Source of the DNA: Verrucomicrobiota bacterium
GTDB lineage: Bacteria; Verrucomicrobiota; Verrucomicrobiia; Limisphaerales; JAEYXS01
Direction: 5' to 3'
Assembly (NCBI GenBank): GCA_023431185.1
Contig: JAEYXS010000098.1
Location: 1 to 40,151, forward strand
DNA: 40,151 nucleotides
The notes beneath the pieces were generated by a model, which was not told the DNA's origin, made no database searches, and worked only from the letters and a program-made list of their open reading frames with translations. The position numbers were made by a program, and so were the translations under genes. Each line of letters starts with the position of its first letter. The first letter of the stretch is position 1. Below are positions 25,201-32,831 of the stretch, piece after piece.

Positions 25201-25251
25201 AACGTCAGACAGTGCAGGCTGTCTAACTTGGCAAGATGACAAAACGTCAGA
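25201..25251. promoter_or_regulatory. 9-bp direct repeat upstream of the YugP-like gene
   Basis: AACGTCAGA occurs at 25201-25209 and again at 25243-25251, 42 bases apart, about four helical turns. AGACAG / CTGTCT (inverted, 25207-25224) and TGACAAAACGTCA lie between or within them. All are in the 177-base gap ahead of the Zn peptidase gene. This looks like a pair of protein-binding sites, but no regulator is identified. Confidence 0.35.
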
Positions 25252-25264
25252 TGAGTGATGTAAA

Positions 25265-25948
25265 ATGAATGGTTTAGAAATATATCTTTTGTGTGCGATT
25301 CCGCCGCTGCTGCTGGGCCTTTACGCCCAGTTCAAGCTGAAGTCCACCTATGAGCGATATATCCGTGTGCCGGTCGGTACGGGATTTACAGGTGCCCAGG
25401 CGGCCCGGCGAATTCTGGACTCAGCCGGACTTCACAACATGCCGATACAAGAAGTGCCGGGGCATCTGAGCGACCACTATGACCCGATCAAGAAGCAGCT
25501 CTGTCTGTCGTCCGAGAATTACCACGGACGCTCGCTTGCAGCGGTCGGGGTGGCAGCGCACGAGGCGGGGCACGCCTTGCAACACAAGGCGTCCTATGCG
25601 TGGCTGAATCTGCGCATGGCACTGGTGCCTATCACGAACATTGCGAGCGGTGGAGCCATGATGCTGTTCTTTCTGGGCATGTTTTTGAGCATCGCAAAAT
25701 TGGCGATGATTGGCATCGTGGTATACAGCGTGCTCTTTGCCTTCCAATTGATCACTCTGCCGGTGGAGTATGATGCGAGCCGTCGGGCGAAAATCGAGTT
25801 GTCTCGCTTGGGGATCGTGTATCCGGGTGAGGCGGGCGGAGTTTCCAGCGTATTGAATGCTGCGGCATTAACTTATGTGGCGGCGATGGTGCAATCATTG
25901 ATGACGTTGCTTTACTTCATCATGTTGGCCCGGTCGGATAACCGCTAA
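25265..25948 (+). CDS. YugP-like membrane zinc metallopeptidase
   Basis: 227 residues. A helix at the N-terminus (IYLLCAIPPLLLGLYAQ) is followed by a soluble segment and the HExxH zinc site His99-Glu100-x2-His103 in AAHEAGHALQH. Three or more further helices follow (VPITNIASGGAMMLFFLG; LAMIGIVVYSVLFAFQLI; C-terminal AAALTYVAAMVQSLMTLLYFIM). This is the neutral zinc metallopeptidase family typified by B. subtilis YugP, whose substrates are not well defined. VEYDASRRAKIEL after helix 3 is a family signature. It has its own long leader with repeats and is followed by a hairpin. Confidence 0.9.
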   Translation: MNGLEIYLLCAIPPLLLGLYAQFKLKSTYERYIRVPVGTGFTGAQAARRILDSAGLHNMPIQEVPGHLSDHYDPIKKQLCLSSENYHGRSLAAVGVAAHEAGHALQHKASYAWLNLRMALVPITNIASGGAMMLFFLGMFLSIAKLAMIGIVVYSVLFAFQLITLPVEYDASRRAKIELSRLGIVYPGEAGGVSSVLNAAALTYVAAMVQSLMTLLYFIMLARSDNR

Positions 25949-25998
25949 AGTGGAAGCCGGAATAAAAATGGGAATCAGGGCTCTAATGGAAAAGGTGC

Positions 25999-26038
25999 GG
26001 GGCAGGCAGATATTTGCTTGCCCCGGCCTGCTTAAGTT
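25999..26038. terminator. Hairpin after the YugP-like gene, possible terminator or sigma-gene leader structure
   Basis: GGGGCAGGCA (25999-26008) and TGCTTGCCCC (26015-26024) form a 10-bp stem (one G-T pair) with a 6-base loop. A competing pairing uses GCAGGC with GCCTGC (26026-26031), so two structures exclude each other. TTAAGTTTT follows. It could end the peptidase transcript or sit in the 5' leader of the sigma gene. Confidence 0.45.
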
Positions 26039-26060
26039 TTAGCCTCGGGAACACAAGGTT

Positions 26061-27086
26061 ATGCCACCAGCAAAAACTGCCAGGAAGAAAGCCGTCAAGG
26101 CTCAGGCCGCCAAGAACGGGCCGAAGCTGCCTGCTATTGTGACTGCGGCGGTGGTGACGGCACCGGTCGTGCAGGCCAAAGATGAGTTCACGGCGGATGA
26201 GTTGCAGAAGGTGGTGCCGGTCAATGAACCAGTTGCACCGCAGCGCGAGCGCACCACCTATGATGGGGATACGGCCATCAAACTTTACCTGCGTGAGATC
26301 GGCCAGGTGAAGTTGCTTACTCCGCAGGAGGAGATCGAGCTGGCGGCAAAGATCAAGAAGGGTGACAAGAAGGCGCGGGAACACATGATCAAGGCAAACC
26401 TGCGCCTGGTCGTGAAGATCGCGCACGATTACGAGGGCCTTGGGCTGCCGCTGCTGGATCTGATCAATGAAGGCAACATCGGCCTGATGAAGGCGGTGGA
26501 GCGATTTGACCCGGCCAAGGGTGGCAAGCTTTCCACCTATGGTGCCTGGTGGATCAAGCAATCCATCAAACGAGCGCTGGCCAACCAATCCAAGACCATC
26601 CGCCTGCCGGTGCATCTGGTGGACAAAATCTCCAAAATGCGGCGGACGGCGATGAAGTTGCAAGAAGAGCTGGGTCGCGAGCCGACTGATGAAGAATTGG
26701 CGGAGGAATTGCAGACCTCGGCTTCGCGTGTCGCCGCCATGCGCACGGCAGCCATCCGGCCGGCTTCCCTAGATGCACCGATCAGCGAGGATGAGGATTC
26801 CAACAGTTACTCGGAAGTGGTGGCGGATGAAAACGCGACTTCGCCGTACGATCAGCTCGAGGACAAGACGGTGACGGCCATGCTGGAGGAGATGGTCAAG
26901 AAACTAGACCCGCGCGAGGCGACTATTCTGCGCTTCCGGTTCGGTCTGGACGGTGGTAACGAGAAGACTTTGGAAGAAGTGGGTGAAAAATTTGGCGTGA
27001 CGCGGGAGCGCGTTCGGCAGATACAGAACATCGCCTTGCGCAAGTTGCGCAAGATGATCGAGAAACTCGAAGCCAAGAAAAAATAA
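26061..27086 (+). CDS. Sigma-70 family RNA polymerase sigma factor (group 2-like)
   Basis: 341 residues. The first ~45 are low complexity, Lys/Ala-rich (PPAKTARKKAVKAQAAK). Then region 1.2 (DTAIKLYLREIGQVKLLTPQ), region 2 (ANLRLVVKIAHDYEGLGLPL; DLINEGNIGLMKAVERFDP; STYGAWWIKQSIKRALANQS), region 3 (LQEELGREPTDEELAEEL) and region 4 (ATILRFRFGLDGGNEKTLEE; GVTRERVRQIQNIALRKLRK). Region 1.1 and the long insert of RpoD are missing, so it is more like RpoS-type group 2 sigmas, though small PVC housekeeping sigmas cannot be excluded. The ATG at 26061 has AAGG upstream. apt follows after one base. Confidence 0.93.
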   Translation: MPPAKTARKKAVKAQAAKNGPKLPAIVTAAVVTAPVVQAKDEFTADELQKVVPVNEPVAPQRERTTYDGDTAIKLYLREIGQVKLLTPQEEIELAAKIKKGDKKAREHMIKANLRLVVKIAHDYEGLGLPLLDLINEGNIGLMKAVERFDPAKGGKLSTYGAWWIKQSIKRALANQSKTIRLPVHLVDKISKMRRTAMKLQEELGREPTDEELAEELQTSASRVAAMRTAAIRPASLDAPISEDEDSNSYSEVVADENATSPYDQLEDKTVTAMLEEMVKKLDPREATILRFRFGLDGGNEKTLEEVGEKFGVTRERVRQIQNIALRKLRKMIEKLEAKKK

Positions 27087-27087
27087 A

Positions 27088-27624
27088 ATGCCGTCGAACG
27101 CTGTCTCTCCCTCGGATCTCGCCGCCGCCATCCGCGACGTGCCGGATTTCCCCAAGCCGGGCATCCTCTTCAAAGACATCACGCCTGTGCTGGCGGATGC
27201 GAAACTCTTTGCCGGAGCCATTGATCTGCTCGCCGGTTCCTTCAAGCCGGGGCAGGTAGATGCCGTGGTGGGCATCGATGCCCGCGGGTTCATCTTCGCT
27301 TCCGCGGTGGCCATCAAGCTGAATGCGGGTTTCATCCCGGTGCGCAAGAAAGGCAAGCTGCCCTATAAGGCGCATGAAGAAAGCTATGACCTGGAGTATG
27401 GCAGCAATACGGTGGCCATCCATATCGATGCGGTGAAGCCGGGAGCAAAGGTGCTGCTCGTGGACGACCTGCTGGCCACGGGCGGAACTGCCGCGGCGGC
27501 GGTCTCGTTGCTGGAGAAGATCGGGGCGGACATCTTGGAGGTCACTTTCCTGATCGAACTGGCTTTCCTCAACGGGAGGAATCGTTTGAGCAAAGCACCA
27601 GTGCGTTCCCTGGTGGTCTATTGA
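27088..27624 (+). CDS. apt: Adenine phosphoribosyltransferase
   Basis: Salvages adenine to AMP using PRPP. 178 residues. DFPKPGILFKDITPVLAD is the typical Apt N-terminus, VDAVVGIDARGFIFASAVA the base-binding part, RKKGKLPYKAHEESYDLEYG the flexible loop, and VLLVDDLLATGGTAAAAVSL the PRPP site. The ATG lies one base after the sigma factor stop, so the two are co-transcribed and probably coupled. No gene follows for 84 bases. Confidence 0.96.
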   Translation: MPSNAVSPSDLAAAIRDVPDFPKPGILFKDITPVLADAKLFAGAIDLLAGSFKPGQVDAVVGIDARGFIFASAVAIKLNAGFIPVRKKGKLPYKAHEESYDLEYGSNTVAIHIDAVKPGAKVLLVDDLLATGGTAAAAVSLLEKIGADILEVTFLIELAFLNGRNRLSKAPVRSLVVY

Positions 27625-27708
27625 GCCGCATGTGCCTGCTTTTTTCCGGCTCGCCCACCGGCCTGTCCACAGCCTACTCTGCAGCCTTTGACCGCTAAAT
27701 CATAAGGC

Positions 27709-29865
27709 ATGGACTGGCTGCAGGCATTAGACCGGGACCTGTTTCGATTCGGCAACGACGCGTTGAGCAATCCGTTGTTCGATGCCGTCATGCCGTTTTT
27801 CAGCGGTAACCGTTACTTCGTGCCGGTGGCATTACTTGCGGCGGTGTGGTTGCTTATCAAAGGTGGAGCCCGGGGCAGGTTGTGCGTCTTCTTTTTGTTT
27901 CTGGTCGTGGCCATCGGTGATGGACTCATCTGCAATTCATTGAAAGATGGCATCGGACGACTGCGGCCGTTCAATGATATTCCGGAGACCATTATGCGCG
28001 TCGGAAAGGGGGGCAGTGGCAGCATGCCGTCTTCCCACGCGGCGAACTGGTTCGCTGGCACAGTAGTCTTCTGGCTGTTCTACCGCCGCTCATGGATGTT
28101 CTTCCTGCCCATCGCCTGCATCGTGGCGTTCTCACGCGTTTACAATGGCGTGCATTATCCCAGTGATGTGCTGGTGGGGGCTTTGCTGGGGGCGAGTTAT
28201 GCTTTTGTGATCGTTCATGCACTGGATGCCCTTTGGCGGATGGCGGGTCCAAAACTCTTTCCGTTATGGTTTGATCGATTGCCCTCGCTGCTGCTGCACG
28301 ATGCCGGTTATCGACCAGTGACCGAGCGGACGCCGGAGAAGTGTGAGCAATTGCGCGAACGGCAGTGGCTGACGTTTGCGTATGTGCTCATCGCGGTCAT
28401 CTTTCTGGCGCGTATCGGCTATCATGCAGCGGGCAAGATCGAACTTTCGGAGGATGAGGCTTACCAGTGGCAGTGGGCGAAACATCCGGCACTGGCCTAC
28501 TACAGCAAGCCGCCGATGATCGCCTACACGCAGTGGTTGGGCACAAGCATCTTCGGGGACAATGAACTGGGAGTCCGCTTTTTCTCCTCGCTGCTGGCGG
28601 CGTTGATGTCCGTCATCCTGTTGCGTTTCTTTTATCGGGAGCTGGGGCTGCGCGCTGCTTTGTGGGCCGTGGTGCTGCCTTTATGCATGCCTTTGGTGGC
28701 CGTGGGTTCCATCCTGATGACGATTGATCCGCTCAACGTCTTCTTCTGGATGTTGGCGATGATGAGCGGCTGGCGTGCCGTGCAGACCAATTCAACCAAG
28801 CAATGGCTGCTGGTGGGTTTATGGATGGGACTGGGCTTCCTGAGTAAAGCGACAGCCTTGTTTCAATTGCTAAGCTGGGCGGTGTTCTTTGTGTTGTGGA
28901 AACCGGCTCGCGCGTCTTTGCGAACGAAAGGACCGTGGCTGGCGCTGGTCATCAATGCACTGGCGAGCATTCCCGTGCTGGTTTGGAACGCCCAGCATGG
29001 TTGGGCCACAGTGAAGCATCTGGAGAATCGCAGCGGTCTGGATCGGGCTTGGGAGTTCAATCCGAACTTCATCATCGATTTCATCGTGGTGGAACCGCTG
29101 CTGTTCAATCCGCTCATTTTCATCGGCATCGTCTGGGCATGTTTTGCGTTTTGGAAGAAGGACAAGGGCAATCAACTGATGCTTTATTGCTTCAGCATGG
29201 GTGCACCGTTGTTCCTCTTTTATTTCCTCTACACCATCCGCGCTCGCGTGCAACCAAACTGGATCGCGCCATCCATCCTGCCGTTGCTTTGCTTGGGCAT
29301 CATCTACTGGGAGCACCGCTGGCGGGAAGGCGTGCGCTGGTTCAAGCCTTGGCTGATCGCGGCCTTCTTCATCGGCTTCATCCCGATCGTGTCGATGCAT
29401 GATACGAACCTGACGGGTAAACTCTTTGGCAAAGACCTGCCGGCCAAGAAAGATCCACTGCGGCGTGTGCGTGGGGCTCAGGAGATGACGGCGATCGTGG
29501 AAGAGGCACGGCAGGAATTGCTGAAAGAGGGCAAGCCGGTATTCATCATCGGTGGGCACTATGGCGTGACCGGGCTCATCGCTTTTTATCATCCGGAAGC
29601 CAAGAAGGATGTGGTGAAGGAACCGCTGGTGTTTTATCGCTGGTCGGAGAAGGCCGAGAACCAGTTCTATTTCTGGCCATCCTATAAAGAGCTGCGCAAG
29701 GGCCAGAACGCCATCTATGTCATCCGCGAGACCACACCACAGGAGCCGCCGCAAACGCTTAAGGATTCTTTCGAGAGTGTGAAAGATTTGGGCATCCACG
29801 AGGTGACCTACCGCGGACGGGTTTTCGAGCACATCCAGATGTTCGAGTGCCGCAATCTGCGCTGA
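27709..29865 (+). CDS. PAP2 phosphatase fused to GT39-type polyprenyl-phosphate glycosyltransferase
   Basis: 718 residues, strongly hydrophobic. Residues 1-~190 are a PAP2 lipid phosphatase with all three motifs: KDGIGRLRPF, GSMPSSHAANW and SRVYNGVHYPSD. From about residue 220 comes a multi-helix GT39/ArnT-like glycosyltransferase starting ELSEDEAYQWQWAKHPALAYYSKPPM. The acidic SEDEAYQ is the usual first-loop motif. A soluble C-terminal domain (~580-718) is likely periplasmic. ArnT-like enzymes move a sugar from polyprenyl phosphate onto lipid A or protein; PAP2 enzymes dephosphorylate polyprenyl pyrophosphate or phosphatidyl lipids. The fusion suggests carrier recycling next to transfer, an inference. 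Acceptor and sugar are unknown. The 8-oxoguanine glycosylase gene begins 5 bases later. Confidence 0.9.
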   Translation: MDWLQALDRDLFRFGNDALSNPLFDAVMPFFSGNRYFVPVALLAAVWLLIKGGARGRLCVFFLFLVVAIGDGLICNSLKDGIGRLRPFNDIPETIMRVGKGGSGSMPSSHAANWFAGTVVFWLFYRRSWMFFLPIACIVAFSRVYNGVHYPSDVLVGALLGASYAFVIVHALDALWRMAGPKLFPLWFDRLPSLLLHDAGYRPVTERTPEKCEQLRERQWLTFAYVLIAVIFLARIGYHAAGKIELSEDEAYQWQWAKHPALAYYSKPPMIAYTQWLGTSIFGDNELGVRFFSSLLAALMSVILLRFFYRELGLRAALWAVVLPLCMPLVAVGSILMTIDPLNVFFWMLAMMSGWRAVQTNSTKQWLLVGLWMGLGFLSKATALFQLLSWAVFFVLWKPARASLRTKGPWLALVINALASIPVLVWNAQHGWATVKHLENRSGLDRAWEFNPNFIIDFIVVEPLLFNPLIFIGIVWACFAFWKKDKGNQLMLYCFSMGAPLFLFYFLYTIRARVQPNWIAPSILPLLCLGIIYWEHRWREGVRWFKPWLIAAFFIGFIPIVSMHDTNLTGKLFGKDLPAKKDPLRRVRGAQEMTAIVEEARQELLKEGKPVFIIGGHYGVTGLIAFYHPEAKKDVVKEPLVFYRWSEKAENQFYFWPSYKELRKGQNAIYVIRETTPQEPPQTLKDSFESVKDLGIHEVTYRGRVFEHIQMFECRNLR

Positions 29866-29869
29866 GGCC

Positions 29870-30745
29870 ATGAATGCGACGACGCAGCGCTTTCCGGTAA
29901 AGGACTATGACCTCGCTGCGACGCTGGCCTCCGGCCAGACCTTTCGCTGGCGTCAGGTGGATGGAGCTTGGGAAGGTGTGGTAGCTCAGACTTGGGTTCG
30001 GCTCGAGATGGAGCAAGGCAGTATCGTTGCTGAAACAGCCACGGAAGCGATGTCATGGGAGTGGCTGGAGGAGTATCTACAAGCACAGGTCGATCTAAGC
30101 AGGGTGGTGGCCAGTTTTCCCAATGATGTGCCGATGTGTGAATCGGTGGCGGCTTGCCATGGATTGCGGTTGCTGAAGCAGGAGCCATGGGAATGCCTGG
30201 CTTCGTTCATCCTTTCATCCACCAAACAGATCGTGCAGATCCAGCAGATCGTGGAGCTGCTGTGCTTACGCTACGGTGAGCGGGTGGCGACTCCGATGGG
30301 GCGGGCGCCGGTGTATGCGTTTCCGAGGCCGGAGCGGTTGGCGCAATGCACCGAGGCGGAGCTGCGGGAATCCAAGATGGGCTTTCGGGCCAAATACCTG
30401 CTGGCAGCGGCGCAAGCGGTGGCTAGCGGGCGGTTGGATTTGGAATCACTCCGCAGTGTGTCCTGTGCGGAAGCAAGGGAGAAGTTGATGGAATTGCCGG
30501 GTGTGGGACGTAAGATCGCGGATTGCGTGTTGCTGTTCGCGTATGGATTTCAGGAGGCGTTCCCGGTGGATGTGTGGGTGTTGAAGGCGTTGCAGCAGCT
30601 TTACTTTCCCAAACGTCGCGCCTCGGCGAAGCGGCTGGCGAAGTTTACGGCCACGTATTTTGGGCCTTACAGCGGCTATGCCCAGCAGTATCTTTTTCAC
30701 TACATGCGCACCCGGATTGGTCGCGCTGGCAAGAAAGCCAAATGA
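29870..30745 (+). CDS. ogg: OGG1-like 8-oxoguanine DNA glycosylase
   Basis: 291 residues. The N-terminal OGG-type domain (TLASGQTFRWRQVDGAWEGV) is followed by the HhH-GPD fold: helix-hairpin-helix LPGVGRKIADCV at 209-220, catalytic Lys215, and Asp234 in FPVDVWV. These match human OGG1's GVGTKVADC and PVDVHM. It should excise 8-oxoguanine and cut the abasic site. Bacteria mostly use Fpg; the OGG1 type is common in eukaryotes and scattered in bacteria, so horizontal acquisition deep in this lineage is possible. Its stop overlaps the next start (ATGA, 30742-30745). Confidence 0.92.
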   Translation: MNATTQRFPVKDYDLAATLASGQTFRWRQVDGAWEGVVAQTWVRLEMEQGSIVAETATEAMSWEWLEEYLQAQVDLSRVVASFPNDVPMCESVAACHGLRLLKQEPWECLASFILSSTKQIVQIQQIVELLCLRYGERVATPMGRAPVYAFPRPERLAQCTEAELRESKMGFRAKYLLAAAQAVASGRLDLESLRSVSCAEAREKLMELPGVGRKIADCVLLFAYGFQEAFPVDVWVLKALQQLYFPKRRASAKRLAKFTATYFGPYSGYAQQYLFHYMRTRIGRAGKKAK

Positions 30746-31500
30746 AACGCACGCTCGAAGTCCTGTTCACACCGGCTGAGTTCAATACGCTGCCAGCGCG
30801 TGATCTGAGCCAGACGATGTGTGTGGTGTTCGATGTATTGCGGGCGACGAGTGTGATGGTGACGGCTTTGGAAGCAGGGGCGGCGGGCTTGATTCCGGTT
30901 AGCACCATTGAGAAGGCGGTGGCATTGCACAGGCTGAAGCCGGAACTATTGCTGGCGGGGGAACGGCATGGCTTGCGTATCACCGCGGCGCAAAGTGGCG
31001 GGATTGACTTTCTATTCGGCAATTCGCCGCGTGAGTTCACGACGGAGAAGGTGAAGGGGCGGACGATAGTCACAACGACGACGAATGGGACGCGGGCGTT
31101 GCAGGCATGCAAGGGGGCGGCGGAGGTATTGGTGGGAGCGTTCTTGAACTTGGATGCGTTAGCGAAGCGGTTAGAGCAGGAGAAGCGTTCTATCGTGATC
31201 GTTTGTAGCGGGACGGGGGAAGAGGCGGCGTATGAGGATACGCTGGCGGCGGGGGCGTTGTGTGATGAGTTAATGAAGGGCGGTTTTGCCGGGCGCGTGG
31301 TGGATTCGGCGCAGATTGCGCGGGCGGTTTATTTGCGGGAGCAGGGTAATCTGCTGGGAGCGATGCAGCGGGCGAGTAATGGGGCGCGTCTATTGGCTAT
31401 GCCGGATTTGAAGGATGATGTGGGGTTTTGCTTGCGGCGGAATGCGGTGCCAATGTTGGCGGTAATGGGGAATGATGGGGTAGTCAGGCGTTTGGCCTAG
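30742..31500 (+). CDS. comB: ComB-like 2-phosphosulfolactate phosphatase family protein
   Basis: 252 residues of the ComB family. In methanogens ComB removes phosphate from 2-phosphosulfolactate on the way to coenzyme M; many bacteria carry members whose substrate is uncertain. Signatures: CVVFDVLRATSVMVTALEAG (acidic metal site), LAGERHGLRI, DFLFGNSPREFT, TTTTNGTRALQACKGA, and SGTGEEAAYEDTLAAG. The ATG at 30742 is fixed by the overlap with the glycosylase stop. The stop (TAG 31498-31500) overlaps the convergent NUDIX gene's stop. No other sulfolactate or CoM gene is nearby, so the chemistry is not certain. Confidence 0.88.
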   Translation: MKRTLEVLFTPAEFNTLPARDLSQTMCVVFDVLRATSVMVTALEAGAAGLIPVSTIEKAVALHRLKPELLLAGERHGLRITAAQSGGIDFLFGNSPREFTTEKVKGRTIVTTTTNGTRALQACKGAAEVLVGAFLNLDALAKRLEQEKRSIVIVCSGTGEEAAYEDTLAAGALCDELMKGGFAGRVVDSAQIARAVYLREQGNLLGAMQRASNGARLLAMPDLKDDVGFCLRRNAVPMLAVMGNDGVVRRLA

Positions 31501-32000
31501 AGATAGCCCTTGGCCTCAGACCAGACTTTCAGGAATGAGCTGGCGAAATCTTGGGGGCGAGTCGTCGTCCATTCGTCGAGATGCTTGGCGGTGAACCATT
31601 CACCGGTTTCGATCTCTTCGGGGTGGAGAACAAAGGGGCCCTCGGAGACGGTGTGATAGACCCACACAAATTCTTGGCCGGTGTCTTTGCAGGCTCGGAT
31701 GTAGCAGAGGCGGCGCGGGGTTTTCTCGATGGAGAGGCCGATCTCTTCGCGGAGTTCGCGGATGGAGCAGGTGTCGTAGTCTTCACCACTGTCCACATGG
31801 CCAGCGGCAGAGGTGTCCCAGAGGCCCGGTGAGGAGTCCTTGCTCATGGAGCGTTTCTGCATGAAGACATCGCCATTGGCGTTCGTGACGATGATATGCA
31901 CGGCGCGATGCTTGAGGCCCAGGCGATGGACCTCGCGACGGGGCTTTTGATCGATCACTTCGTCCAGGTCATTGACGACATCAAAGATTTCTTCAGCCAT
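31497..32000 (-). CDS. NUDIX hydrolase
   Basis: 167 residues. The Nudix box G-x5-E-x7-REL-x-EE-x-GL is intact (GHVDSGEDYDTC then SIRELREEIGL). The N-terminus (EEIFDVVNDLDEVIDQKPRR; HRLGLKHRAVHIIVTNANGD) matches the YfcD/isopentenyl-isomerase-like Nudix group, but the isomerase's catalytic Cys motif is not clear. It hydrolyses a nucleoside diphosphate-linked or similar pyrophosphate. It is convergent with comB, sharing CTAG at 31497-31500, and 9 bases downstream of rsmA, so it probably belongs to the aminotransferase-rsmA-nudix operon. Confidence 0.9.
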   Translation of the reverse strand: MAEEIFDVVNDLDEVIDQKPRREVHRLGLKHRAVHIIVTNANGDVFMQKRSMSKDSSPGLWDTSAAGHVDSGEDYDTCSIRELREEIGLSIEKTPRRLCYIRACKDTGQEFVWVYHTVSEGPFVLHPEEIETGEWFTAKHLDEWTTTRPQDFASSFLKVWSEAKGYL

Positions 32001-32009
32001 AGAAATTAT

Positions 32010-32831
32010 TTAAGCGAGGGCTTTCGTGAGGGCGGCAAACTGTTCCAAGGAGACTTTTTCGGCGCGGATTTGCAGGGGCAGTCCGATCTTGTTGAACGCA
32101 GCTTCAAGCTGTTCCACGGGCCAGTTCTGTTTGAGGAGTTTGATGGCCATCTTGCGGCGCTGGCCGAAAGCAGTCTTCACGATGCGCTCGAACTTGGGGA
32201 CGAGTTCAGGAGGGAGCAATGGTTGTTCGCGGCGGATCAGGCTGATGCAGGCGGAATCCACGTCAGGCGCGGGGAAAAAGCATTTGGGCGGAATCTTGAA
32301 CAGGTCTGTGGGTTGGTAATGCAACTGAACCAGCAAGGTCAGGATGCCGTAGTCATCACTATCCGTCACCGCCATGAGGCGTTGGGCGACTTCGAGTTGC
32401 AGCGTGGCGACTAGGCGCTCGGGCTTGCGGGGATTGTGTGCGAGTTCGACGAGGATTGGTGAAGCGACGGAGTAGGGCAGGTTGGCGACAAGTTTCCAGT
32501 CATGCCAATCGCGTTCCTGATCCTCCACGACCCGCAGGGCATCGGCGTGGAGCAGGGTGAAGTTCTTGTGCTCGGCAAAGCGTGATTGGAGCAGCGGGAT
32601 GAGGCGCTGGTCTTTCTCGATGGCGAGGACTTCATTGCCATTCTCCAGCAGCAATTCGGTTAGCGGGCCGAGGCCAGGGCCGATCTCCAGAAGTTTGTCG
32701 CCGGGTTTGATCCCGCCAGCCGAGGCGATACGACGGAGCTGGTTGCCATCGTGCAAGAAATTTTGCCCGAGGGATTTGGTCAACTGGATGCCATGCTGGG
32801 TGAGCAGGGCGCGCATCTCGGTGAGGTTCAT
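32010..32831 (-). CDS. rsmA: 16S rRNA dimethyladenosine transferase
   Basis: Dimethylates two adjacent adenines near the 3' end of 16S rRNA (A1518/A1519 in E. coli), a late step in small-subunit assembly. 273 residues from the ATG at 32831. KSLGQNFLHDGNQLRRIA opens the domain. The SAM loop is LLEIGPGLGPLTELLLENG; the target-adenine motif is NLPY at 117-120. The C-terminal part ends FNKIGLPLQIRAEKVSLEQF. The start is fixed by the ATGA overlap with the aminotransferase stop (32828-32831); an upstream in-frame ATG would be inside that gene. Confidence 0.97.
   Translation of the reverse strand: MNLTEMRALLTQHGIQLTKSLGQNFLHDGNQLRRIASAGGIKPGDKLLEIGPGLGPLTELLLENGNEVLAIEKDQRLIPLLQSRFAEHKNFTLLHADALRVVEDQERDWHDWKLVANLPYSVASPILVELAHNPRKPERLVATLQLEVAQRLMAVTDSDDYGILTLLVQLHYQPTDLFKIPPKCFFPAPDVDSACISLIRREQPLLPPELVPKFERIVKTAFGQRRKMAIKLLKQNWPVEQLEAAFNKIGLPLQIRAEKVSLEQFAALTKALA

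Noticed and set aside
25088..25264. tRNA or riboswitch in the long leader of the peptidase gene
   Set aside because: No cloverleaf or known riboswitch core is visible; only short repeats.
28870..29871. 333-codon minus-strand frame
   Set aside because: Antisense to the PAP2-GT39 gene, with no family resemblance.
30523..30741. 73-codon upstream extension of comB
   Set aside because: It lies inside the glycosylase gene in another frame; the ATGA overlap at 30742 gives the natural start.
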